Part shown: piece by piece, positions 10,741 to 22,565 of the stretch
How the letters are laid out: every line of letters begins with the position of its first letter
How positions within the stretch are numbered: position 1 is the stretch's first letter
From: Collybiopsis luxurians FD-317 M1
Lineage: Eukaryota; Basidiomycota; Agaricomycetes; Agaricales; Omphalotaceae
Length of the DNA stretch: 64,000 bases
Assembly: GCA_000827265.1 (NCBI GenBank)
Contig: KN834749.1
Span: forward strand, 1,105,500 to 1,169,499
Direction of reading: 5' to 3'
Notes under the pieces: model-generated
What the model saw: the letters and a program-made list of their open reading frames with translations, nothing else
What the model was told of the DNA's origin: nothing
The model's database searches: none
Position numbers and translations under genes: made by a program

Positions 10741-12223
10741 ATGCCCAAAGACTCTACGAGGCCCAGTCTTCCTACCTCATCCTCAGACTTTGCTTTACCG
10801 TCCAGCTCCTTAGCGAGCACTTCTTCCGTAACTCTCGAAGACGCTACTTTTGTTCTTCATCGTTTCAGGCGACCCAGTCTTCTAGCTCCCAAGACAACAT
10901 ATCTCTCCGAAACAAGGCTGCACAGTCCCCTCGTCAGCTCTTTTTCTCTTCAGCCGTCCCCGATAAAGCGCAAGGCTTATTCAGATGATGAATGCCTAGA
11001 CGACTCTTATGTTTACCGCACTGGACGAGAAAGCTCCCCATCTACTAGTGGCTCCGAGAACGCCACTCCCCCATCAGGTGCTCAAGAGAATAGTGAAGAA
11101 TCAGAAGACGGTGGAAAGGGGATCAAGTCCAAATCTTTACACACTCCTCCCAGGAAAAGTTCGACATCGGCTCTAGATATTCACTTGCCCAGGCGTCGCC
11201 TCTCCTTCCCCGTATGTTCACATTCCAATGCCGATTCAAATAGCTAATATTTCAAAACAGTTTCAACCCAAACCACCGCGAATCCTCAATCTACTGGCCG
11301 AATCTCGTCCAGTTGAGAACGAAGTAAAGTCAGAAGCTGCGTTTCAACGTCTAGTGGCTTCTGGCGCCGAGCTTCCTATTCACCCTCGTACACCGAACCC
11401 TATATCTGATCGAGGTCGTTATCCAGAAGAAGCCTGCGAAGATGATTACCAGCGTGAAGACACTCCCAGCGATGATGAAGATGAAGAACCGTTTGCTTCA
11501 TATAATTCGAGTGTCAGCGAGCCTATTGCTATCCTCAGGAATCGTACTCCTGCTGGCAGTGTAAATGGGGATGATCTCAACACAATGAGCATCTCAGAAA
11601 GCCCTAGTCTCTCAAATATGGCCATGGATGTGGACGTAGTAAGTTGTCATATGTACTTGGCAAATCTGCTATTTCTAACTCCGTCTCAGCCGTCTGCCTC
11701 GCCATCTGCTTCTTCGATTTCTTCCACTCCAATCAATCATTGGCGTCACACCCCTCCACCTACAACCAGTGCAGTAAGGTCAAATAAACGTAAATGTCAG
11801 TATTATATTCTTTCCTTCCTCGTGTCATTCGAGCTGACCGGTGTTGGTTCTCTCGTAGTGGATGATCGATTTGATCCTTATCCTGCGGCCTCCAAACGAC
11901 GTGCAGTATCTCCCTCAGTTACATTTCTTCGAGAATCGCACTCAAACGCCGGTTCGCCCAAAACACGAAGCACTCCTCGTCTCCCCATCGCCATACCTGT
12001 GGCAGTACCTGGGTCTAACAGTAACTCGGCCGCATCCTCTCCAACATTTTCTAATTCCTTCTCAAATTCATACCCTAGACCAATATCTAGCCCAACCTTA
12101 CGTGCGTCTATGGGTTTGGCTAGTCCTATACTAAGACCTTTGGCACGCGGCATAAGGCGGGATGGGGAAGAAAAGGAGATTGACGGCGCCGGAGAGGCAG
12201 TTGGAGGACTGAGTCTTGGATGA
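10741..12223 (+). CDS. Conserved fungal hypothetical protein, Ser/Pro-rich
   Basis: I do not recognise a named family. Four exons joined in frame give a Ser/Pro-rich, largely disordered protein: FVLHRFRRPSLLAPKTTYLS near the N terminus; acidic patches (DDECLDDSY, DTPSDDEDEEPF); ILNLLAESRPVENEVKSEAAF after intron 1; then DDRFDPYPAASKRRAVSPS and a C-terminal RPISSPTLRASMGLASPIL motif ending GGLSLG. The charged KRRAVSPS and repeated SP sites suggest a phosphorylated nuclear or regulatory protein, which is an inference. The start at 10741 (MPKDSTRPSLP) is preferred over in-frame ATGs at 10699 and 10711, which would leave almost no room after the preceding stop. Its stop codon coincides with the left edge of the amidase duplication. 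Confidence 0.78.
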
Positions 12224-15060
12224 TGAGCTTCTGACTCAAAAGTTGTACTTGCGCATATATGGCCTGCTGAGTATTGTACAACTAGCGAACAAACCGCTTC
12301 CCTGCCTGTTTGTGAGCTCACTGTTCTCCTTGATATGACAGGCATTGATGTTTGATCTGTACGATAGGATTTCCGAGTACATACATAGGCTCTGGCTACT
12401 ACTATCAACTATCCGGCTACCTTACGACATTTGGCCTCAAGTTTGTCATGATGCCAACTCGTGCATCCAGTTTGTAACTAATGACATTTCTCATCAGATC
12501 CCGAGTCAAGTGATAGTAATTCACTGGGTGCTAGCTTTCAAGGCAGCATCTACAATCTCACCCATCGCAATCACCGCCTCTTCCTCCAGTGTTCGACCGA
12601 TTAGCTGGACGGAAATTGGAGCGTTTGCGAAATCTTCAGGCTTATCTGCATGGTAGTTTGTTAGCAGGCGTATCTAAAATTCATCTTCCGAGGAAAACTC
12701 ACATAATTCATAGACGGTCTTGTCCTGTTCGTTATGGAATACATGGGGTGCTTTAATTGGATCGAGTTTGGGATCGACTTTCGAAACTGGTATGACGAGT
12801 GCACTGTAGTCAAGTAGATTCCAGATCATAGTGTAGTTTGCAAACCTGAAAAATCAAGGCTTAGCTGCTACTACCGTAGTGATTAGGACCTGGAGCTCTG
12901 ACTTATTTTTCCCATGCCCAACAGCGGCATACGGAGCAACTGGAGAGATAATGGCATCGACAGCACGGCCGGTACCAGTTTCTTTTACCGTATCTTCCCA
13001 GAGCTGAAGATACTCTTCCCGAAGGTCTCGCTTCTTCTTGTGTAACTGCCAAAGTTGATACGCTGAGATAGGGGTGCCGCTCCGGTCGAAACCACCCTCT
13101 ACGGGAATTTCGCCATCTAGACTCATGCTTTGTATCACTGGCTCCCCAGTCGGAGTGGCCGCAGTGATAAAATCTTCTTCGGCCCCCGAAGCCCATATAT
13201 CCCGCTACGTGGGCTTAATTTCAATCAGCCAGATCAGCACAAAGATGGTCTTACCAGAGTCGAGTAAATTTCACCATGCCTTTGCGCCTTCCAGTCCACC
13301 ACTGGTAAAGAAGCAGCAAATAAACTCAAGCGATGAGTCAGTACATAAAACTATCTCACCGTGGTGGCCTGCATCAAGTAATGCCTTCTTCACCATCTCT
13401 AGACCTCGAATGATGGGCGGATGAGGACGTACGATACCGTCCTCCCACAAGATTGCGAAGCACATTTGCTTTCCTCCACCATGGTCTGCGAGATTATATT
13501 CGTCATCGCTCCATCGTTTACGGACTGCAAGAGGGTCTTTCAGCCACGGACGAGCATCAATGACTGCCTTCATGAAGGTCTTGATTCCCGACAAGCTATT
13601 CGAAAGAGGCCCAAGGACCGACGGGACAGAATCTTGCCCTTCCATAGAATTAACGCAACCCGCATACGGTACTCGTCCGTATGATGGCCTTAATCCATAT
13701 GTCCCGCAGAACGCCGCAGGAATTCTGACGGATCTACAGCAGCCTAAAGAACGACAAAGACACTCGAACTAGAAATTGCTCACCCTCCAATATCAGATCC
13801 CACACCTGCCAGTTAAAAACGTTGATGAATATAGCAAAATAGAAAAGGTACCAACGAAACTACACACCGAGTGGACTTCCCCGCATGGCTGTGGAAACAA
13901 TGTTAATGTGTTATACGGGGCGGGAATGAGAAAGCTATCCACAGACCTACTAAAGCGCCTTCACCTCCAGATGACCCACCGCAAGTCAAAGAACGATTGT
14001 ACGGATTAAAAGCTCGTCCGAAAACGTGATTAAAGGTTTCGGGCCACTATCGGGGAATGAAGACCAAAGTAAGAGTAGAACAGTAGATTGAGTACCATCA
14101 GTGTTTGCGGAATGTTCGTTTTCACAAATGGGACTGCGCCGGCATCCTCAAGTATGTCAGTGAGGACAGCATTGCGTTCCGCATATCGGCCAACCCAAGA
14201 GACGTATCCTTGAAAGAAGCAGGAAGGGTGGCCATTTAGAATCACAGCAAAAACAAATTCGCTATCAGAAACCATCATACCCATGCAAGCTTCTAGTCCC
14301 TTGATATTAATTTGATCTTTTAACGATACAGGTAAGCCGTGAAGGGGCCCTACGACTGTTCCCTTCGTCTTCAAATGTTCATCAAGCTCCGCTGCTCGGC
14401 TGAGGGCCTTCTCAATAAATATTTCCGTCAGGCAGTTAGTCTAAGCCCTTTCTGTTAAACTGGCCCACGGATTGGATGTGATTGATTGCTTACTAACTGA
14501 TGAGCGATTATGGCTCTCTTGTAAAATGCTTTGGTAACAGATACTGAAGTCCAGTGGCCTTTCGCGAGTTTGTCAAGCAAAACAGAGACATCTGAGTTTG
14601 TGATTTCAACCTCAGTTGCATCCAAGAGGCCGCATGTTTCTGGGATTCGAGAAACGTCAAGTTCGTTGGTAGGGGGAACAGGGTCAAGTTTCCATTCCTT
14701 CGGGATAAGAGCTTCTTGCTCTGCTTTCTTTTTAGCAGCAATGGATCTCCAATCAGCCATGGGGGGAAATGATCAAGACTGAAATGATAGGCAATTCCAT
14801 ATATTATTATATATCCACGCTCGATTGCAGATAATGCAGGGGCATTGAATCGGAAACTGATTGTATTGCGTACCGAGGTTTATACACACCTGTACCCTTA
14901 TCCGTATGATAAATGTATCATGCTAGTTCCATTGTGACACAAGGCCAAAAAGCATTGAAGGCGTGAGCAGTTTGATTTCAAGTCGGCACTCCTTCCCCCG
15001 TAGCTATTCAGCCGCAGTGAGTGGCTGTATTTAGATCCTGCTCAAGTTATATGTCTGTTC
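12221..15060. repeat. Direct duplication, copy A (amidase plus flanks)
   Basis: This unit is repeated at 15567-18430 in the same orientation. Homology starts at the stop codon of the preceding gene (TGATGAGCTTCTGACTCAAA versus TGACGAGCTATTGAGTCAAA), runs through the whole amidase including introns, and continues past the promoter to about 15060 (GTGAGCAG, GATCC and TTGTTC strings shared). Non-coding identity is clearly lower than coding identity, so the duplication is not recent. Edges were judged by eye. Confidence 0.8.
12521..14760 (-). CDS. Acetamidase/general amidase, copy A (amidase signature family)
   Basis: Cytosolic hydrolase of small amides to acid and ammonia, resembling fungal AmdS-type enzymes. 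It starts MADWRSIAAKKKAEQEALIP; ALIPKEWKLD is typical of the subgroup. The catalytic Ser-cisSer-Lys machinery is intact: the lysine in GPLHGLPVSLKDQINIKG, and the GGSSGGEGAL strand (about 13950-13985) with GSDIGG and IPAAFCGTYGLRPSYGR. The C-terminal exon reads FANAPISVQLIGRTLEEEAV and ends KASTQ. Short introns interrupt the gene at the same places as in copy B. No disabling change was seen. Nutritional nitrogen use is inferred from the family. A TATA-like ATATATTATTATATAT lies about 40 bp upstream of the start. Confidence 0.9.
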
Positions 15061-15566
15061 AATTAGCAATGGTAACGCCCTGACTTATTTTTGTCGCCGG
15101 CCAAAAAGAAAGCCTGAGGCGGCGGGTAGCCGGCATCCATGAACGATTGGCTATCCATGGAAATTCGAAATTCATGGTCATTTCTAACGGGAATGCGAAG
15201 ATTTGAACGTCAGTGTCAGGGCCCAGTAGCAATAAATCTTTACATTCTCTGAGGTAGGGATTCGCAGTGTGAACGTACGTACTAAACGGTTCTACAGCTA
15301 TGGAATCATACGGGACCCGTATACCGTCCCATAGAGGAACACTTATACATATACAATACAAGTACGATACATATCCATACAGGTACCTCTTGAAGCCTCA
15401 AAAAGGGAATGGCGGGTGGTAGTGAAGTGGCTTGAATGGCAAGATAGAATGCTAAGTTAAGTATCGCTTGGCACCAACCGTCCTGTAACGGCCCGTAAAG
15501 CACCGTAAGGACTTTCCGAGTTCTTTACGGATTCTATTTAAACTTTAGACAAGTGTTCGACTTGTA
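15061..15566. other. Spacer between the duplicated amidase units, nothing recognised
   Basis: About 500 bp with no counterpart in the other unit. Reading frames here (for example a 100-residue one on the minus strand) show no recognisable domain and no coding-like splice structure. The right part has repeated CCGTAA/TTTACGG strings (15480-15535), including CCGTAAAG and CTTTACGG-type inverted pieces. It could be a remnant of an inserted element, but no terminal repeats or target duplication were found. Confidence 0.4.
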
Positions 15567-18430
15567 TGACGAGCTATTGAGTCAAAAATTGCATTTGCGT
15601 TTCCCCATCTGTTTGTAAGCTCAATGTTTTTCCCCATACGACAGATATTGTTACTTGATTTGTACATGTACAATGATTTCAGACGATGGGTTCTGGCTAC
15701 TACCACCAGATATCCATATTTCCCTCCTCAAGTATACCATGGTTCAATTGTTTAACACGTTGGAACACTCTGTATATCTACCTTGGAACTCATTTCGACA
15801 ACATTTCCCGAAATAGTCAGATGATTCATGTTCACTTGGCGCTACCAGCTTTCAAGGCAGCATCTACAATTTCACCCATCGCAATCACCGCCTCTTCCTC
15901 CAACGTTCGACCGATTAGCTGGATGGCAATTGGAGCGTTTGCAAAATCTTCGGGCTTGTCTGTAAGGTATCTTGCTTTCAGGCGCATCCAAAATTCATGA
16001 TCAAATGAAACTCACATAATTCGTACGCGGTCTTGTCCTGCTCATTATGGAACACATGGGGTGCTTGAACCGGATCGAGTTTGGGGTCGACTTTTGAAAC
16101 CGGTATGACGAGTGCGCTATAATCAAGCAGATTCCAAACCATGGTGTAGTTTGCAAACCTGGAAAACAATAGCTTAGAGGCTACTCGTGTAGTGATTTAG
16201 ACCTGGAACGTTTACTTAGTTTTACCGTGCCCGATAGCGGCGTTAGGAGCAACGGGAGAGATAATGGCATCGACAGCACGGCCTGTACCAGTGTCTTTCA
16301 CCGTATCTTCCCAGAATTGAAGGTACTCTTCTCGGAGATCCCGCTTCTTTTTGTGTATCTGCCAGAGCTGGTACGCTGAGATAGGATTGCTGGTATGGTC
16401 GAAACCACCTTCTACGGCAATCTGACTGTCTAGACTCATGCTTTGAATCACAGGCTCGCCTGTCGCGGCGGTCACAGTGAGGAAATCTTCTTCGGCCCCT
16501 GCAGCCCATATCTCCTGCTACGTGGGTTCGAATCAAATTGACCAAACCAGGACAAAGACTGTCTTACTATAGTCGTGTACATCTCATCATGTTTGTGGGC
16601 CTTCCAGTCCATCACTGGTATAGGAACAGCAATTCAATTTGAATAATGACTCGATACATGAAATTATCTCACCGTAGTGGCCTGCATCAAGTAATGCTTT
16701 CTTTACGGTCTCGAGTCCTCGAATAATGGGCGGATGAGGACGTACGATACCGTCGTCCCACAGGATTGCGAAGCACATTTGCTTTCCTCCTCCGTGGTCT
16801 GCAAGATTATATTCATCTTCGCTCCATCGTTTACGGACTGCAAGAGGGTCTTTCAGCCACGGGCGAGCATCAATGACTGCCTTCATAAAAGTCTTAATTC
16901 CCGACAGGCTATTTGAAAGAGGACCGAGGACCGACAGAACAGAGTCTTGTCCTTCCAGAGAATTGACGCAGCCTGCATACGGTACTCGGCCGTACGATGG
17001 CCTCAATCCATATGTCCCACAAAAGGCCGCAGGAGCCCTGATAGATCTACGAGAACTTGAACGGAAAATGCTGGCACTCAAGCATAGAACTGCTCACCCT
17101 CCAATATCAGACCCAACCCCTGCAAATTAGAGAAGTGGATAAGTATAGCGAAATATAAAAGAACAATCAAGTCACACACCGAGTGGACTTCCCCGCATAG
17201 CTGTGAAAATAATGTTAGTACGATATACGAGGAGTAAAAAGCGATAGCCGCAGACCTACTAAAGCGCCTTCACCTCCAGATGACCCACCGGAGGTCAAAG
17301 AAAGATTGTATGGATTTGATGTCCGTCCAAAAACGTGGTTAAAAGTTTCGGGCCACTGTCGATAAATAAGGACCAAAGTAGGAGAGGAACAGTGTGATCG
17401 AGTACCATAAGTGTTTGCGGAATGTTTGTTTTCACGAACGGAACTGCGCCAGCTTCTTCAAGAATGTCGGTGAGAACAGCATTGCGTTCGGCATATCGAC
17501 CGACCCAAGAGATGTAACCTTTCAAGAAGCAGTAAGGGTGGCCATTCAGGATCACAGACAAAAACCGAATTCGCTATCAGAAATCATCATACCCATGCAA
17601 GCTTCCAGTCCCTTGATATTAATTTGATCTTTTAACGATACAGGCAAGCCGTGAAGGGGGCCAACGACTGTGCCCTTCGTCTTCAGATATTCATCAAGCT
17701 CCGCTGCCCTGCTGAGAGCCTTCTCAATAAATATTTCCGTCAGGCAGTTAGTCTAAGTAACCGCTGTCTAAAACTGGCCCACGGAATGACTGTAATTGAT
17801 TGCTCACCAACTGATGGGCGATTATGGCTCTCTTGTAAAATGCCTTGGTAACAGATACTGAACTCCAATGGCCTTTCGCAAGTTTTTCAAGCAGAACAGA
17901 GACATCTGAGTTTGTAATTTCGACCTCAGCTGCATCCAAGAGGCCGCATGTTTCTGGAATTCGTGAAACATCAACAGGTTCCCAGGGAGGAGGAACAGAG
18001 TCAAGTTTCCATTCCTTCGGGATAAGAGCTTCCTGCTCTGCTTTCTTTCTAGCAGCAATGGATTTCCAGTCAGCCATGGGGGGAATGATCAAGACTGAAA
18101 ATGATAGGCAATTCCGTTTATATACGCGAGCTCGATTATAGAAATTGCGATGGGGCAGCTGGGAACAAACGAGAGACTACTGTGCCGCGTAACGTATCAT
18201 AGAGATCGAAGCTAGAGTGTTCCGTGATGGTATACTCATGGCAGGCATGAGCAGTCTTTCAATGAGTGCATAATCAGCTTGACACTTCCGATTCTGAGTC
18301 GGCAGTCCTGCCCCATTGTCCGTTCCTTGCTTAATGGACCTATGTTGCTCCGTGCATGACTAGCTCTGATCCAGCTATATTGGACTTAACACTGGAGCGG
18401 CCTGCTTATACATTTGTTCGGGTAGCCATG
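15567..18430. repeat. Direct duplication, copy B (amidase plus flanks)
   Basis: This is the second unit, colinear with 12221-15060 and with the same exon-intron layout. The right end reaches the region just before the Ima1-like gene, where CTTATACATTTGTTCGGGTAGCCATGG resembles TATGTCTGTTCAATTAGCAATGG at the end of copy A. Confidence 0.8.
15832..18077 (-). CDS. Acetamidase/general amidase, copy B
   Basis: Paralogue of the copy A amidase. It starts MADWKSIAARKKAEQEALIP, with KDQINIKG lysine motif, GGSSGG serine motif (about 17255-17290) and RAPAAFCGTYGLRPSYGR. The product ends KAGSAK rather than KASTQ. Differences include DSVLSVLGPL against DSVPSVLGPL, a lengthened VPPPWEPVDVSRIPETCG against VPPTNELDVSRIPETCG, and FLTVTAATGEP against FITAATPTGEP. 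All exons remain open and the catalytic residues are kept, so both copies look functional. The start at 18077 matches copy A; an in-frame ATG 15 bases upstream adds MIIPP and is less likely. A TTTATATACG box lies about 35-45 bp upstream. Confidence 0.9.
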
Positions 18431-18553
18431 GTGAAAGTTAAACGTTAATAGTGCAAGTCGCGTCTTGGCGGAGTGTGGCGTCTCAGATCACATGTCATTA
18501 CATCTCGGCCCGACTGGGCCGTCATTGCGACTCTGAACTGTACCACCACCAGC

Positions 18554-20540
18554 ATGTTAAAACTTGGGCGACAAATCAATGCCCAATGCTTTTTTTGCAA
18601 CACTTCAATTCTGCCACCCCCTAGAAATCCCAGAAACTTTCGATGCTCAACCTGTGGATGTTGGAATCGGTACGACGCCAACGGGGAAATCCTTTCTGAC
18701 GAACCGGCTATGCATGAGGAATCTTTGAATTCAAGATCATTCTTGAAAAGAGGCAAGTATTGCATTCTCCAAATATGGCTACACCTCATACTCCCCTAGC
18801 TTCTCCAAGCAAAGATCGTATTCCTACAAGTTTCGGAAACGGCCCGTTTTGTCACAATTGCCAGACGAACCAACATTTAATCGTCAATTTGCTCTCAAAT
18901 TATCTCCCGCCTCCAACAGTGAGTTATCTTATGATGCGTTTAACAACACCCGGAAGCTCATTGAGTTTTTCCCAGAGCCCGGAATATGAACAGAGATTGG
19001 AAATGCTCCCGCAATATCGGTACTGGGTTTTTCCTCAAGGAATCAGGGATATCAACTAATGCATAGACCAAGGGAATCTCTTTACGTGCGATATCCCCCC
19101 GTTTGTGAAACATGTTTACCTGCGGTAGAGGACGAGATCCGAAAAAAAGATGCCATGGCGCGTACACAAGCCCTTGGGGGATGGTTAAAGGAGACCAAAG
19201 GCAAAGCACGGCAACGACGTGTCTCTGCTACATTACAGGAACGGGAAAAGGTATCTCGAGAGCTTTTTGCATGGCGTATACGCGGTTTTCTTTGGGGAAC
19301 CAGTTTAATATCCTTTCTCATTGGATACGCTGCTGGCAAGTGTTGGCGCGCTTTTGATCAGAAACTTTACTCATATGTTATAGCTCTACTCAATTTCTCA
19401 ATTTTAAATCGACTAAACGCGTTGAAACCTGCATTTCCGTTTTTCGTGCTCCTGTCAGTATTATGGACGGCATGGGATCCTACATATGCCTCAATACGCA
19501 CTGCTCAGATTCAAGGTCGTGACGTCCGTGTTCAGGGTAAACGGCGATATAATGTACGTTAAGGCCTGGCGGTAAATCTCGTATATCTTAGTCGCTCAAG
19601 ATGTGCATTGCAAGGTCCTACAAATGATTGTATGGGTATCCAGACTCATAACTGCATCCTTGCTTGCTTTGCAATGGTTCTGGGTGGATCAATTACACAT
19701 ATTTCATCAACCTCTCAATTTATTGGCTCGGCTATATTTAATATTCTTCCTGGCTTTGGAACTTTTTGTAAGTAGTAAATCTGTAACCCTTCGGCAGATA
19801 CATTGACAGTGATATCTCAGGTATTGATAGCGTCCTTTTTCGTTCTACGCCTTCAACACCCTCCAGCGATACGACTCATTAACACTCAAACGCACGATCT
19901 TAGGGGCTCCCGTTCACCGACACCTAATCCAACAACAGAACCCTCATCACGAGCAGGAACTCCCCTATTCCTCCCGAAAATATCAGAACCAGATCTTCTT
20001 GCTTCTCTCTCCCTATCATCACAACCGGTAGTACCAAAAAATCCGCCGGTCTTTGGCCTACCTTCCCTTTTGGCACCTGTTCCGGCGACTACTCGTGTGG
20101 AAGAGCCCGACGAAGATGCAATGGACTGGTCCCCAACGGACCCCGGTTCCGCTTCCACATTTTCCAAGGAACTCAGACGCCCTGCTTTTGCAAAAGGCGA
20201 TGACGGATCTTGGCTTCGTCCTCAAAGGTTCTTTGCACCCGAGAAACCTACAGGACTAGAATCTTTATTTGAAAAAACAAATCTTGATGACGTCCCAATG
20301 AAGGACGTTTCTAATCGCTCGAGGTGGCAGATTGTCATTGCCCATTTCGAAGGATGGTATTGGATTTATGCCGCTCTATCAGTTCTACTAATGGGGATTT
20401 CTGTGAAACTTTGGATCAGTAACACGTCCGTCCCAGACGTTACTCTTCATAGCCTTCCGTACGAAGATGTAGATGATCGCCTGCGACTGTCTGGTGTATA
20501 TAGACATACATCGCGCTCTAATGTTGTTGCACCGCAATGA
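18554..20540 (+). CDS. IMA1: Ima1/TMEM201-type inner nuclear membrane protein
   Basis: Integral protein of the inner nuclear membrane linked in fission yeast to heterochromatin and the LINC complex. The N-terminal Ima1 domain has paired cysteine motifs: CFFCNTS, FRCSTCGCWNRYDANGEI, CHNCQTNQHLIVNLLSNYLP and CETCLPAVEDE. It is followed by a basic region (KGKARQRRVSATLQEREK), then membrane segments (FLWGTSLISFLIGYAAG, FPFFVLLSVLWTAW, LITASLLALQWFW, LYLIFFLALELF) and a Ser/Pro-rich tail with a last hydrophobic stretch WYWIYAALSVLLMGISVKLW. The intron after FLKR is either GC-AG (18753-18799) or GT-AG (18757-18809); both keep frame. The start could also be 18473, giving 27 more residues. No in-frame stop separates the two. 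Confidence 0.86.
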
Positions 20541-20838
20541 TACTGAATCTTACCTGGCAATATTAGTTCGCACCGCGATATCAGTTGCAAAGGGCTAGGG
20601 TATATGGGATGAATTGTCCTCTGATAGTTGTATCAAACAAGAATGAAGGAATAAAATGTGATTTAAGTAAGCAAGGCCGAGAGGAAATAACCAGCGGCAC
20701 GAAAAAAAAAGACAACGAATGTAAAAACGTAAAAGAAAGCCAGCTTCTTGAGCATGCCACAATACAGAAGCGACGCGCAAGAAACAGTGAATCAGCTGAA
20801 CCGTAAACTGACGCAAGCATTCGTAATTTCAAAACTGC

Positions 20839-21989
20839 CTAGTATCCTGTAGCACCGTAACCAGTCTGATAATGCAAGGGAACGTTGGGATCGTAGTTAC
20901 GAGTGATACTTGGGCCGCGAGTAAGAGCCTCTTGCATGTGAGGTTGCGGGCTCGGGCCTCGTGCAAGATCAGCGTAACCGCCGACAGGGGCCAAATGGGC
21001 AGGACCAGCGGTAAAGTCGTGAGTGGGAAGAGGTGGTAAGTCAGAAGCACCGTAGGTACCATGACCGTGATCCGAACTGCCGTGTCCCATGTCAGAAGCA
21101 CCGCCGTGAGCGCCGGAGTGGAAAGATGAGGTGTCAGACGCTCGACGCTGCTGGCGATGTGTACCGGGAAGGCCCGAAAATCCACCATCCTCGTTAGTGG
21201 GGTTCTGCCAGTTGATCGGTTGCAAACGCTGATCAAATTTAGAGGATCGGCCCAGTTTCCATTTGCGAAAGATCGTCCAAAGAATGGCAATTCCACCGAC
21301 ACAAGAAGCGACCACGATGACAGCAGTAATACCTTTAGTTTTGGGACTGTCGGCGGCAGCAGCTCCTGATACAGAAGCCCCAGAAGATGGAGTGGCACTG
21401 GCAGTTACAGACCGAGTTAACGTGGATGCTGCACCTGGGACTATGTTCGTCGAAACCTGTTCAGCACTAAACGACTGGGAAGTTGGGGACGACGTGGGAG
21501 TGGTGGAGGAGGTACTTGTGGAAGACGAGGAGGAGCTAGAGGTACTGGAAGACGAGGAGGAAGAAGATGAAGAAGAAGATGACGACGATGAGGTGGTAGT
21601 AGCGCTACTGGACGAGGAAGAGGACTGAGAAAATTCGAAGACTATGAATACTGAATCAGTCGAGATAAAATAACACTTACAGAACGAGCTGTCGAGCTGG
21701 CCGAGGAAGCAGAAGAAGTTGCAGACGAGCTCGAAGATGAAGTGTCGGATCCGGTTGTGGTGCCAGTGGAACTGGTAGAGTCCGCGCCTGCAGCAGAATC
21801 TGTTACCGAAGGTTCACTTCCAACTCCTCCGAGGACAAGAGGTGATGAAGCACGTTTCTTGATGATGCGCTTCAAATTCTCGTGATCTCTACGGTTGAGA
21901 GAGTCAAGGCTCTTGGCTTCAGCAAAAGAGGAGATGGCGAAAACAACGACAATGTAAACAAGGAGCGTGATATTGAGTCTTTTGAACAT
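20839..21989 (-). CDS. Ser/Thr-rich single-pass membrane protein, wall-sensor or mucin-like
   Basis: Two exons. The N terminus has a signal peptide (hydrophobic VYIVVVFAISSFAEA, residues about 10-24). It is followed by a long, almost pure Ser/Thr ectodomain typical of glycosylated stalks, then one membrane helix (GITAVIVVASCVGGIAILWTIF) and a basic stop-transfer FRKWKLGRSSKFDQR. The cytosolic tail is Gly/His/Pro-rich and ends NYDPNVPLHYQTGYGATGY. The architecture resembles Mid2/Wsc sensors, but no WSC cysteine domain is present. The intron lies at about 21628-21679 in the stalk. Function is inferred from architecture only. Confidence 0.8.
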
Positions 21990-22565
21990 GGTGGGCGGGC
22001 TTTCAGAAAGGTTTATAGTCGATATGAGACCACTGTAAAAGTAAATGGTGAGTGCACGGCACAAAGAGAAGAGCTACAGCCACATAAAAGTCAAAGGTGC
22101 CAATGGCAACAGCATGACATTGAGGGGCAAGTGCCATCGAGCTGAAAAAGGAAAAGTAAAAAGATACCAACATGTGAGGGCAGAATCGGTCGAGGGCAGT
22201 CTAATAACCCAGCTTGGCCGTCTATATCGCAGTAGCTAAAAAAGAACGTCGTGAAGGATTGTGAGGAGGTGAAGCAGCAACTCAACATCTGTAGCTGGCA
22301 ACAGATTACCTAATAAGTCATTCAATCAACAACGGCCCCTTTTTTTGATCATACTCGCTGTCATCAGGTCAGGTATGCAGGCGTAGGCTTGCGTTCAGCT
22401 TGTCCAGCTGCACACATTAGCCCCGATTTTGTCAGTGAGCTCAATCCATGATGCGCACTCCACCTTGCACAGAAGCCAGAGTGAATTTATTCAAGTGTCC
22501 AAATTTCAAATTATGCACACCATATTCAGGAATATTGGTAAGCAAAACACTACTACTAGTGGGTA
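21990..22565. promoter_or_regulatory. Upstream region of the wall-sensor-like gene
   Basis: Roughly 575 bp with no supported gene. Two AGGGG/CCCCT stress-element-like pentamers occur at 22123-22127 and 22336-22340. A small open frame at 22429-22647 overlaps thiolase coding sequence antisense and is not credible. Confidence 0.35.

Noticed and set aside
16520..16535. GGGTTCGAATC string resembling a tRNA T-arm
   Set aside because: It lies in an amidase intron, is absent from the duplicate copy, and has no matching cloverleaf.
21500..21620. GAAGAAGAT-type low-complexity tract that could look like a microsatellite
   Set aside because: Read on the minus strand it is the Ser/Thr-rich stalk of the membrane protein, so it is coding.
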